DNA of 19,161 nt. Source: GBS-DC sp037442365. GTDB taxonomy: Bacteria > Armatimonadota > Fimbriimonadia > Fimbriimonadales > GBS-DC. The DNA is taken from the NCBI GenBank assembly GCA_037442365.1, contig JBBIQK010000054.1, positions 1-19,161 on the forward strand, written 5' to 3'. Of this stretch, positions 7,335 through 14,473 are shown one piece after another. The notes below the pieces were generated by a model, which was given only the letters and a program-made list of their open reading frames with translations, ran no database searches and was not told where the DNA came from. Made by a program: the position numbers and the translations under genes. Every line of letters begins with the position of its first letter. The first letter of the stretch is position 1.

Positions 7335-8051
7335 ATGGCAAGCCGACCGAGCAGTACGATTCTGGAGCCGGCGGCGGGCAAGCCGTGTGTGCGCCCGCAC
7401 GCGCCTGAATGCTCGCCCTTCGCGGAACACATCCCCGAAGTGCGCCTGCCGCACGCCTTCTGGAAGCGACTGATAGACATCGTGGGCGCGGCGGTCGCGC
7501 TCACCCTCCTTGCGCCTGTGATGCTCGTAATCGCCCTGCTCATCCGCCTCGAATCGCCTGGACCCATCCTGTTCCGTCAAATTCGACTGGGGCGCTACGG
7601 CAAGCCGTTTATCATGTATAAGTTCCGCTCCATGCGTTGCAACGCGCAGGAGCTGCAGCCGCTGATTATGCACATGAACGAGAAGCAGGGCGGCGCGTTC
7701 AAAATTCGGCACGACCCGCGCATGACCCGCGTCGGGCGCTTCATCCGCAAATACAGCCTCGACGAGTTGCCCCAGCTGTTCAATGTTCTCAAGGGCGACC
7801 TGAGCCTGGTGGGACCGCGTGCGATGGCGCCGTATGATGTGAATCGCTTCGATAAAGTGGAATATTACACCCGGTTTGCCGTGCCGCAGGGCTGCACAGG
7901 ACTCTGGCAGGTCAGCGGGCGCAGCAATCTGACCTTCGACGAGTGGATGCGGCTGGACATCTACTATGTGGAGAACATCTCGCTGGGGCTGGACCTCAAA
8001 ATCCTGCTCCGCACGATTCCAGCCATCCTGAAGGGCGATGGGGCGTACTGA
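7335..8051 (+). CDS. Short-form phosphoglycosyl transferase (undecaprenyl-phosphate sugar-1-phosphate transferase)
   Basis: This enzyme starts lipid-linked glycan assembly by moving a sugar-1-phosphate from a UDP-sugar to undecaprenyl phosphate at the inner face of the membrane. It belongs to the monotopic bacterial sugar transferase family. At 238 aa it lacks the extra four-helix N-terminal part of WbaP; instead about 40 polar residues precede the reentrant membrane helix at 45-72. Motifs are SPGPILFRQ (74-82), YKFRSM (95-100), the catalytic Asp-Glu pair in SLDELPQL (D143, E144), GDLSLVGPRA (154-163) and, near the end, GLWQVSGRS. AAGGAG lies 6 nt before the ATG. It overlaps the next gene by 14 nt. 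The sugar donor cannot be read from sequence. Confidence 0.92.
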   Translation: MASRPSSTILEPAAGKPCVRPHAPECSPFAEHIPEVRLPHAFWKRLIDIVGAAVALTLLAPVMLVIALLIRLESPGPILFRQIRLGRYGKPFIMYKFRSMRCNAQELQPLIMHMNEKQGGAFKIRHDPRMTRVGRFIRKYSLDELPQLFNVLKGDLSLVGPRAMAPYDVNRFDKVEYYTRFAVPQGCTGLWQVSGRSNLTFDEWMRLDIYYVENISLGLDLKILLRTIPAILKGDGAY

Positions 8052-8991
8052 CGCGCGGTTTCTGGTGACGGGCGGCGCGGGCTTTATCGGCTCGCACCTG
8101 ACGCGATTCCTGCTCCAGTACGGCAGCGTGCGCGTGCTGGATAATCTCTCGACAGGCGCGCTGGACAACCTGCGCGAGGTTCTCCCTGAGATCGAGTTCG
8201 TGCAGGGGAGCGTCGCCGACCCAGCGACCGTGCAGGATGCGGTGGACGGCTGCACGCATGTGTTTCACCTGGCGGCGCAGGTCTCCGTGCCGCTGTCGAT
8301 GGAGTTGCCTGTGGAGACTTTCGAGGTGAATGTGTACGGCACGCAGCTGCTGCTGGAAGCGGCGCGCCAGAGCGGTTGCCAGCGGTTCATTTTTGCCTCG
8401 TCGGCGGCGGTGTACGGCGACTCGCCGCGCCTGCCCAAGCGTGAGACGATGCACGCCGCGCCCATCTCGCCCTACGGATGGAGCAAATACTACGGCGAGC
8501 TGCTATGCCGCGATTACTGGCGCGTGTTCGGCGTCCCGACGGTGAGTTTCCGTTTCTTTAATGTGTACGGACCGCGCCAGAACCCGCGTTCGCAGTATGC
8601 GGCGGTCGTGCCGCGCTGGATTACCGCTGCGCTGACCGACCGCAAGCCTATTATCTTCGGCGACGGCAAACAGGTACGCGACTTTATCTATATCGACGAC
8701 CTGCTGCAAGGCATCTGGCTGGGCGCGACACATCCCGACGCGGTGGGGAAGGTGTTCAATCTCGCCAGCGGCGCGCGCTACTCGCTGCTGGAGCTGATGC
8801 GTGCGATTGAGCAGGCGGTCGGCTATGCGCTGACGCCTGAGTTCCTGCCCCCACGCGCGGGCGACATCCGCCGCTCTTACGCCGATGTGCGCCGGGTTCA
8901 GCGCACGCTCGGCTATCAGCCGCGCTACACCCTGCAGGAGGGCATCCGACGCACGGTGGAAGCCTATCGGAAGGAGTTAGTCGCCGTATGA
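8038..8991 (+). CDS. NAD-dependent nucleotide-sugar epimerase/dehydratase (SDR, GalE-like)
   Basis: This is an extended short-chain dehydrogenase acting on a nucleoside-diphosphate sugar, most likely a UDP-sugar 4-epimerase supplying the EPS row. The NAD Rossmann motif TGGAGFIGSH is at 11-20, DNLS at 35-38, the HLAAQ strand at 77-81, catalytic Ser at 121/122 and the Y-x3-K pair in SPYGWSK (Y146, K150). RFFNVYGPRQ and the late GDGKQVRDFIYIDD motif are typical of the family. At 317 aa it is full length. Its ATG lies 14 nt inside the sugar transferase gene and its own end overlaps the next gene by 4 nt (ATGA), so tight translational coupling is likely. Epimerase versus dehydratase, and the exact sugar, remain open. 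Confidence 0.88.
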   Translation: MGRTDARFLVTGGAGFIGSHLTRFLLQYGSVRVLDNLSTGALDNLREVLPEIEFVQGSVADPATVQDAVDGCTHVFHLAAQVSVPLSMELPVETFEVNVYGTQLLLEAARQSGCQRFIFASSAAVYGDSPRLPKRETMHAAPISPYGWSKYYGELLCRDYWRVFGVPTVSFRFFNVYGPRQNPRSQYAAVVPRWITAALTDRKPIIFGDGKQVRDFIYIDDLLQGIWLGATHPDAVGKVFNLASGARYSLLELMRAIEQAVGYALTPEFLPPRAGDIRRSYADVRRVQRTLGYQPRYTLQEGIRRTVEAYRKELVAV

Positions 8992-9887
8992 GCCAGACTC
9001 GCAGCGTGGTGAGCCCCATGAGCATAGTGATTGCCCTTGTGCAGGCGATGCGCCCGCATCAGTGGGTCAAAAATCTGCTGGTGTTCGCCGCGCTGCTGTT
9101 CACGGGGCAGTTCACCAACGCCGCGCTGGTGTGGCAGACGGCGCTGGGCTTTTTCGCGCTGTGTCTGACCGCCAGCAGTATCTACCTGGTGAACGACATT
9201 CTCGATCGGGAGCGCGACCGCCATCACCCGAAAAAGCAGCACCGTCCGATTGCGTCGGGGCGGTTGCCTGTGCCTGTGGCGTGGCTGGGCGCGAGCGCAT
9301 TGCTGCTGACGGGATTGGGGCTGGCGTTCTGGCTGCGCGTGCCCTTCGGTGTGATTGTGCTGATCTACGCCGTGCAAAGTACCCTCTACACCTTCTCCCT
9401 GAAGCATGTCCCGTTGCTGGATGTGGGCGTTATCGCGCTGGGCTTTCTGCTGCGGGCGGTGTCGGGCGCGGTGCTGATTGCGGCGGCGATTTCACCCTGG
9501 CTGGTAATCTGCACCTTTTTCCTGGCGCTCTTTCTGGGCTTCGCCAAGCGACGGCACGAGCTGGTCTCGCTGGGGGCGGACGCGGTGAATCATCGGGGCG
9601 CGCTCGGCGACTACTCCGCGAGCATGCTGGAACATCTCTTGACCATCTGTCTGGGGCTGGCGTTGCAGTCCTACGCGATTTATGTGATTCTGTCGGAGAC
9701 GGCGAAGGCGCACCCGAATCTCTGGTATACTTTGCCTGTGGTCACCTACGGTCTGTTGCGCTACTTTTTCGTGGTGCATCGGTACGACGCGGGCGGCAGC
9801 CCTGAAAAGCTGATTCTCTCCGACCGCCACATTTTGCTGAGTGTGCTGGTCTGGGGCGCGATTGTGGTGTGGGTGATGGGGGGATGA
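8988..9887 (+). CDS. UbiA-type decaprenyl-phosphate phosphoribosyltransferase homologue
   Basis: This is a polytopic UbiA-superfamily enzyme. The close match is to the group that transfers 5-phosphoribose from PRPP to polyprenyl phosphate (Rv3806c-type DPPR synthase), the first step towards lipid-linked ribose or arabinose. Hallmarks are RPHQWVKN (22-29), the first Asp-rich motif NDILDRERDRHHP (69-81) with KKQHRPIASG after it, and KRRHEL in the second cytosolic loop. About eight or nine hydrophobic helices fit 299 aa. The ATG overlaps the epimerase stop as ATGA; Met11 is an alternative start. The GtrA-family gene directly after it supports a lipid-phosphate sugar role rather than quinone or haem synthesis. 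No DprE1/DprE2 or PAP2 phosphatase is seen in the window. Confidence 0.85.
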   Translation: MSQTRSVVSPMSIVIALVQAMRPHQWVKNLLVFAALLFTGQFTNAALVWQTALGFFALCLTASSIYLVNDILDRERDRHHPKKQHRPIASGRLPVPVAWLGASALLLTGLGLAFWLRVPFGVIVLIYAVQSTLYTFSLKHVPLLDVGVIALGFLLRAVSGAVLIAAAISPWLVICTFFLALFLGFAKRRHELVSLGADAVNHRGALGDYSASMLEHLLTICLGLALQSYAIYVILSETAKAHPNLWYTLPVVTYGLLRYFFVVHRYDAGGSPEKLILSDRHILLSVLVWGAIVVWVMGG

Positions 9888-10411
9888 GCATGCTACAGAA
9901 GACACGCACGCGGGTACAGACGCTGCCGTCGGGAGTGCGCCAGTTTCTGAAGTTTGCGACGGTAGGGGCGATGAACACCGCCATCGACTGGAGCCTGGCG
10001 TTTTTCCTAACTTTTTATACGCCGCTGCCGCGCGTGCTGGGCGCAGGGTTCGTGAATCTGACAGGCGCGCCCGTGCGTCCCGAAGTCGCCGCCGTTTGGT
10101 TCACCAAAGTGCTCTCGTCGGGCACAGCGACCGTCAACAGTTTTATTTGGAACCGTCGCTGGACTTTTCGCGTGCGCGATAAGCGGGCGCGTACGCGCCA
10201 GTTCGCCAAATTCGTCACGGTGAATGTGATAGGCATGCTGTTGAACTCCACGATCACCACCCTGTTGCTGCGCCCCTTTCTGCCCGAACCGCCGCGTCTG
10301 GTGTTTTTGGCGTGCCAGGCGACCGCGACCGCGGTGGTGCTGTTCTGGAACTTCTTCGCGAATAAGTACTGGACTTTTCGAGGCGCATCTGGGGTATCTA
10401 TAGAGAGATAG
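9884..10411 (+). CDS. GtrA-family membrane protein (candidate lipid-linked sugar flippase)
   Basis: This is a small four-helix membrane protein of the GtrA/DPMS family, whose members are proposed to translocate or help use polyprenyl-phosphate sugars. The family pattern is visible: an N-terminal RQFLKFATVGAMNTAIDW, then a helix ending in SFIWNRRWTFR, a second RQFAKFVTVNVIG and a final helix ending in NKYWTFRG. The start at 9884 is preferred over 9869 because its ATGA overlaps the previous stop and a G-run lies just upstream; this gives 175 aa. Directly after the DPPR-synthase homologue, it resembles the mycobacterial pairing of decaprenyl-phospho-pentose synthesis with a GtrA protein (Rv3789). 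Flippase activity is inferred. Confidence 0.85.
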   Translation: MSMLQKTRTRVQTLPSGVRQFLKFATVGAMNTAIDWSLAFFLTFYTPLPRVLGAGFVNLTGAPVRPEVAAVWFTKVLSSGTATVNSFIWNRRWTFRVRDKRARTRQFAKFVTVNVIGMLLNSTITTLLLRPFLPEPPRLVFLACQATATAVVLFWNFFANKYWTFRGASGVSIER

Positions 10412-10422
10412 GAGGTATCACG

Positions 10423-11331
10423 ATGGATCAGTTTCTACTGGAGTTGAAAAAGCTACCGCGTCCGCAGCCGATTCTGCTGGGCGCTGTGATTGCTTTCCTG
10501 GGGATGGTGTTGTACGCCTATCGGGAGGTAATCCAGGTCTACTGGCTGCCGCGCTGGGGCGATGAGAACGGCTACTATTCGTATGCGTATCTGGTGCCGC
10601 CGCTGGCGCTGGTGATGATCTGGATGCGTCGCGAGCGGCTGCTGCAACTGGAGGCGCGTCCCTCATGGCTGGGCGTCCCCCTCTTCCTGATAGGGATGGG
10701 CGTTCACCTGCTGGGGCACTGGGGCTACTCCAGCTGGGTCTCCAGCATGGCGTTCCCGATTCTGCTCATCGCGGGGAGCCTCCTGCTCTGGGGCACGAAA
10801 ATCACGGGCGTGCTGCTCTACCCGCTGCTGTTTTTGTACCTGATGATGCCGATGCCCTCGGTGGTGTTCGACGAGGTCACCAATCCCATCAAGGTCTGGT
10901 CCACAGAGGTCGCCATCGCGATGCTCAGCCCCTTCTATAAAATCCTGCAGACGAGTCAGGTGACCTTCATGATGCCCTCGGGGTACGAGCTGCATGTCGG
11001 CGTGGAATGTAGCGGCTTCAAGGTCACGATTGCGCTGTTGACTTTTATTCTCTTCTTCTTCACGATTGTCAACATGCCGTTGTGGAAGAAGCTGATTCTG
11101 CCCGCGGCGCTGCTGCCGATAGCGGTCATTTCGAACGGGTTGCGCATCGCGCTGATTGGCGTGGCAGGGCATGAATGGGGGGACTATGCCGCGAAGGTGG
11201 CGCACGAAGGGTACGAGACGACGCTGCCCCTGCTGGGAACAGTCAATATCCCGACAACGGGCGCGCTGGAGATCCTGATTCCCTTTGTATCCCTCTTCCT
11301 GCTGGCGAGGTGGTTAGGATGGAACAAATAA
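10423..11331 (+). CDS. Exosortase (exosortase/archaeosortase family)
   Basis: This is a polytopic inner-membrane cysteine transpeptidase that is thought to cut C-terminal sorting signals from exported proteins and attach them to an envelope component. The catalytic set is visible: C196 in GVECSG (193-198), R241 in SNGLRIALIG (237-246) and H261 in VAHEG. The family's early motif YAYLVPPLALVMIWMRRE spans about 54-71. At 302 aa with about eight hydrophobic helices it matches the family. An AGGAGGT lies 6 nt before the ATG. The EpsI-type partner overlaps its end by 13 nt. No PEP-CTERM-like substrate is encoded in the window, so I cannot assign a subfamily. Confidence 0.92.
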   Translation: MDQFLLELKKLPRPQPILLGAVIAFLGMVLYAYREVIQVYWLPRWGDENGYYSYAYLVPPLALVMIWMRRERLLQLEARPSWLGVPLFLIGMGVHLLGHWGYSSWVSSMAFPILLIAGSLLLWGTKITGVLLYPLLFLYLMMPMPSVVFDEVTNPIKVWSTEVAIAMLSPFYKILQTSQVTFMMPSGYELHVGVECSGFKVTIALLTFILFFFTIVNMPLWKKLILPAALLPIAVISNGLRIALIGVAGHEWGDYAAKVAHEGYETTLPLLGTVNIPTTGALEILIPFVSLFLLARWLGWNK

Positions 11332-12152
11332 AGCCTCACTCGGAGACGACAGAGACGATGCAGGCGCAGGAGACGCCTGTGATGGAGAATGGCGCGACGC
11401 ATGAGCCGCTCACGAATGGCGCGTCGACAGAAGCGTCGGCGCATGCCCCTACAGAGGCGGCAGAGGTTATCCAGCCGCGTCCTGCGCCGCCGATGGACTG
11501 GCGACGCTTCGGCGCGCCGCTGGGACTGCTGATGGCGCTTGCCATCGGGTTGGTGCTGGCAATCCAGTTTATGCCGCGCCCCAAGCCACTGCAGGAAGGC
11601 AAGACGCTGGATCGTATCCCCGCCACGCTGGGCGAATGGTCACTGCTGGAAGAGTATCCCATGGGCGAAGCCGCGTTCAACGAACTCAAGCCCGACGAGT
11701 ATGTGGCGCGAGTCTATGTGAACCCGTCAGGAGAGCAGGCGGACCTCTCGATTATCGCAGGGTCGCACACGGGCGCGTTCCACAACCCGCAGGTCTGCTT
11801 CCGCGTGCAGAACTGGGAGTTCGCCGAGAACGAGAGCATCGCGCTGAATGTGCCTGAGCGTGAACCTATCCAGGCGCGGTTTGTGCGGCTGGTGTCGCTG
11901 GACGGACAGCGACGCGAAGCGGTGGGCATCTACTTCTACTCGACGCCGATGGGCTATCGCGAGGACACCTCGTCCGCGCGTATCTTTCTGCTGCTGGCGC
12001 GCCTGACGGGAATGGATCAGCAGCGCGCCTACTTTGTGCGGTTCCTCAAGGGCGCGTCGGGCAACGCCGAGCGCGACCGCGAGTCCATCAAGCAGTTTGC
12101 GGAACAGGCGCTGGCGGTGATGCGCCAGACGAACCCCGAAGTGGTGCGGTAG
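11319..12152 (+). CDS. EpsI-type exosortase-associated protein (DUF3485)
   Basis: This is the companion protein encoded beside or fused to exosortases, needed for exopolysaccharide export or protein sorting in characterised systems. The ATG at 11319, with GAGGTGG just upstream, lies inside the exosortase gene and gives 277 aa. Residues 1-60 are a low-complexity T/E/A-rich cytosolic tail, followed by one transmembrane helix (about 67-84) and the periplasmic DUF3485 domain: IPATLGEW, DEYVARVYVNPSG and the signature FHNPQVCFRVQNW (HxPxxC...W). The C-terminal part keeps the family's YFYSTP-type strand. The long acidic N-terminal tail is unusual; I would treat it as a lineage-specific extension. 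A longer reading from 11175 is out of frame with exosortase and unsupported. Confidence 0.85.
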   Translation: MEQIKPHSETTETMQAQETPVMENGATHEPLTNGASTEASAHAPTEAAEVIQPRPAPPMDWRRFGAPLGLLMALAIGLVLAIQFMPRPKPLQEGKTLDRIPATLGEWSLLEEYPMGEAAFNELKPDEYVARVYVNPSGEQADLSIIAGSHTGAFHNPQVCFRVQNWEFAENESIALNVPEREPIQARFVRLVSLDGQRREAVGIYFYSTPMGYREDTSSARIFLLLARLTGMDQQRAYFVRFLKGASGNAERDRESIKQFAEQALAVMRQTNPEVVR

Positions 12153-12154
12153 CG

Positions 12155-13036
12155 ATGGCGACGGAGCGCGTCGTGCTACGGGCGGTGGACATCGAATCGG
12201 CGATGCACGGCGGGGTACGCCTCGCGCCGATACACTTCACGCTGGAGCGGGGCGAGCTGGTCGCGCTGTTTGGACCCTCCGGGGCAGGCAAGAGCCTGTT
12301 GCTGGCGCTGATTGCAGGCGAGGTCGCTCTGGAAGGGGGGCGGCTGGAGGTTGCAGATCTTGCCCTGATGCCCGACCTGCCCGAAGGACGCGCCCTGCGC
12401 ACGACCACGCCTGCCAGCTTTCTGAAACGCTATGCGCCCTCGTTCACACGCGCAGTCTACATGCTGGAGGTGCTGGGGCTGGGCGAACGGATGGACGCGC
12501 CCCTGAGTGAACTCTCGGATGGGCAGCGCCACATGCTACGCGTCGGCGGCGCGCTGGCGCAGCACGCGCCCCTCTACCTGCTGGACGACCCCTTTGAAGG
12601 CGCGGACTTCGAACGACGCCGCCGCCTGTGGCACGAGCTGGACGACCGCTGCCGATTCGGCGCGGCGGTGCTGTTCAGCACACGCGACCCCGCCATCGCC
12701 GAACGCGCCGACCGAGTGCTGATGCTCGATAACGGACGCCTGCTCGCCGACGACGCCCCCGAACGCCTGCTCGCCGAGCAGGAAGCGACCGAAATAGAGA
12801 TCGAGGCGTGCGACCCTGAGCCGATTCTGAATGGACTGCAGGATGTCGAGGTGCGCATCGAGCCGTTGCACGACGGCTACCGTCTGCGCCTGCATGCCTC
12901 CGACGCGCTCGCCCTGCAGTTGCTGCAGCACGGCTACGGCAACATCCGCGCCGTGTATGTGCGCCCGCCGACCCTGGAGGACGCATGGCAGTGGCTGCGC
13001 CTCAAGACGCGCGCCCTCAAAGCCGCCCAGGAGTAA
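12155..13036 (+). CDS. Orphan ABC-type ATPase with degenerate catalytic motifs
   Basis: This is a single nucleotide-binding domain of the ABC-2 exporter type (GldA/CcmA-like) plus a C-terminal domain like DUF4162 (about 215-285, ending PPTLEDAWQWL). Walker A is intact (GPSGAGKS, 40-47). Other motifs are altered: the signature is LSDGQ (120-124) for LSGGQ, Walker B is YLLDD with Asp145 where the catalytic Glu belongs, and the switch His is Arg177 (STRDP). It should bind ATP but may hydrolyse it slowly or not at all (inference). No permease is encoded beside it. It starts 3 nt after the EpsI-type gene and ends 3 nt before the Nudix gene, so it is co-transcribed. It could be a regulatory ATPase of the envelope locus or serve a permease elsewhere. 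Confidence 0.8.
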   Translation: MATERVVLRAVDIESAMHGGVRLAPIHFTLERGELVALFGPSGAGKSLLLALIAGEVALEGGRLEVADLALMPDLPEGRALRTTTPASFLKRYAPSFTRAVYMLEVLGLGERMDAPLSELSDGQRHMLRVGGALAQHAPLYLLDDPFEGADFERRRRLWHELDDRCRFGAAVLFSTRDPAIAERADRVLMLDNGRLLADDAPERLLAEQEATEIEIEACDPEPILNGLQDVEVRIEPLHDGYRLRLHASDALALQLLQHGYGNIRAVYVRPPTLEDAWQWLRLKTRALKAAQE

Positions 13037-13039
13037 ACC

Positions 13040-13588
13040 ATGAACCTGAAGGAAGAGATTCTGGAGAGCCATACCCTCTATCAGGGGCGCGTGGTGACCC
13101 TGCGCATCGACACGGTACGCCTGCCCAACGGCGCGACGGCGCGCCGCGAGATTGTGGAACATCGAGGCGCGGTCGCGATTGTGCCCCTCCTCAACCGCGA
13201 GACCGTGCTGCTGATACGCCAGTACCGTCAGGCGGTCGGCGAGACGCTGCTGGAAATCCCCGCAGGCACGCTGGAGCCTGATGAGCCGCCCGACGCCTGC
13301 GCCCAGCGCGAACTGCAGGAAGAGACCGGCTACACCGCCCGCCAGATGCGCCGCCTGTTCAGCCAGTACCTCGCGCCCGGCTACTCGCAGGAGGTGCTAC
13401 ATGTCTACCTCGCGGAAGAGTTAGCGCCCGCCGCGCAGGGACTCGATGAGGACGAACTCGTGGAGCTGGTTCCGACGCCCCTCCATGCGATAGAGACGAT
13501 GATCCTGCAGGGCGAGATCAAGGATTCGAAGACCATCGCGGGACTGCTGATGACCCTGCGGCTGCTGGAACGCGAGGGTACTCTATAG
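13040..13588 (+). CDS. nudF: ADP-ribose pyrophosphatase, NudF-type Nudix hydrolase
   Basis: This cytosolic Mg-dependent hydrolase splits ADP-ribose (or related ADP-sugars) into AMP and ribose 5-phosphate. The Nudix box is perfect over residues 76-98: G76, E82, then RELQEETGY with R90, E91, E94, E95, G97. The upstream part contains the subfamily strands EHRGAVAIVPL and LLIRQYRQAVGE, and LEIPAG precedes the box, as in ADP-ribose pyrophosphatases. At 182 aa the length is normal. It follows the ABC ATPase gene by 3 nt and precedes ribE by 2 nt. A house-keeping role is likely; ribose 5-phosphate could also feed PRPP for the phosphoribosyltransferase upstream, which is speculation. Confidence 0.9.
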   Translation: MNLKEEILESHTLYQGRVVTLRIDTVRLPNGATARREIVEHRGAVAIVPLLNRETVLLIRQYRQAVGETLLEIPAGTLEPDEPPDACAQRELQEETGYTARQMRRLFSQYLAPGYSQEVLHVYLAEELAPAAQGLDEDELVELVPTPLHAIETMILQGEIKDSKTIAGLLMTLRLLEREGTL

Positions 13589-13590
13589 GC

Positions 13591-14184
13591 ATGTTCACCG
13601 GCATCGTAGAGGCGACGGGCGTGGTCGAGGCAATCACCCATCTTGCGGAGGGCGGGGCGCGTCTGGTGATTCGCGCCTTCCCGATGGCTGTCGGCGAGAG
13701 CCTCGCGATTAACGGCGTGTGCCTGACGGTGCAGCAGGCGGCGGGCGACCGCCTCTCCTTCGACGCCGTGCCCGAAACGCTGCGCCGCACGAATCTGGGC
13801 GACCTGCGGGCGGGCGATTGCGTGAATCTGGAACGACCGCTCACCCCCGAAAGCAGGCTGGGGGGGCATTTCGTGCAGGGGCATGTGGACACTACAGCGC
13901 GCCTGGTCGCGATGCATCCCGAGGGCAACGCCCGCGTGCTGCGCTTCCAGCTGGACGACGCCCGCTACATGCGCTACATCGCGCCCAAAGGCTCCATCGC
14001 CGTGGACGGTATTAGCCTCACGGTGGTCGATGTCGGCGACGACTGGTTCACTGTGTGGATTATCCCGCACACATGGGAGGCGACGAACTTACGCGTGCGG
14101 CGCGTCGGTGAGCGGGTGAACATCGAGACCGACATCCTGGCGCGGTATGTGGAGCGATTGCTTTCTCCCTCTCAAACCCTCTGA
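13591..14184 (+). CDS. ribE: Riboflavin synthase, alpha chain
   Basis: This enzyme dismutates two molecules of 6,7-dimethyl-8-ribityllumazine to riboflavin and the pyrimidine precursor; it acts as a trimer in the cytosol. It starts with the hallmark MFTGIVEATG and shows the two lumazine-binding repeats: repeat 1 with SLAINGVCLTV and the start of repeat 2 with GGHFVQGHVD, then GSIAVDGISLTVV. IIPHTWEATNL near the end is the usual trimer and active-site segment. At 197 aa it is full length. It is the last gene of the long + strand row, without other rib genes nearby and without an FMN riboswitch in front. Confidence 0.95.
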   Translation: MFTGIVEATGVVEAITHLAEGGARLVIRAFPMAVGESLAINGVCLTVQQAAGDRLSFDAVPETLRRTNLGDLRAGDCVNLERPLTPESRLGGHFVQGHVDTTARLVAMHPEGNARVLRFQLDDARYMRYIAPKGSIAVDGISLTVVDVGDDWFTVWIIPHTWEATNLRVRRVGERVNIETDILARYVERLLSPSQTL

Positions 14185-14196
14185 TTGGTATTCATC

Positions 14197-14205
14197 TGGT
14201 ATACT
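14197..14205 (+). promoter_or_regulatory. Extended -10 promoter (TGGTATACT) of the toxin-antitoxin-like pair
   Basis: TGG directly before TATACT makes a good extended -10 element, which needs no strong -35; none is seen. The box ends 7 nt before the ATG at 14213, so the transcript would begin at or within a base or two of the start codon. No ribosome binding site precedes that ATG. Confidence 0.6.
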
Positions 14206-14212
14206 ACTCATA

Positions 14213-14473
14213 ATGGCTCAGATGCAGATAGAGATTCCAGAAGAGGTTTCTCTGGCGTTGCGCGTGCCGCCAGAGGAGGCAGAAGCGGAACTGCGGAAGG
14301 AGCTGGCGCTTGCGCTCTACGCGCGTGGTATGCTCCCGTTCGGGAAGGCGCGTTTACTCGCAGGCGTCAGCGTGCGTGACTTCGCCGAGCTGCTCGCCGC
14401 GCGTCAGATTCCGCGCCATTACTCGGAAGACGACCTGCAAATGGACCTCGAGTATGCCCAGAGCGGTCAGTAA
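14213..14473 (+). CDS. UPF0175-family protein (putative antitoxin)
   Basis: This is a small DNA-binding-like protein of the UPF0175 family, commonly encoded just before a PIN/DUF3368 protein and taken to be the antitoxin and autoregulator. The 86-residue protein starts with MAQMQIEIPEE; the helical core EAELRKELALALYARGMLPFGKARLLAGVS (in parts) and DFAELLAARQIPRHYSEDDL are family-typical and resemble a helix-turn-helix. The ATG at 14213 is preferred to an upstream reading from 14147 because that would overlap ribE and include the promoter. The last 20 nt overlap the toxin gene in another frame, which couples their translation. Confidence 0.85.
   Translation: MAQMQIEIPEEVSLALRVPPEEAEAELRKELALALYARGMLPFGKARLLAGVSVRDFAELLAARQIPRHYSEDDLQMDLEYAQSGQ

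Noticed and set aside
9722..9732. TGGTATACT-like box inside the UbiA gene
   Set aside because: It matches the extended -10 at 14197, but it lies within a coding region with no gene start within leaderless distance.
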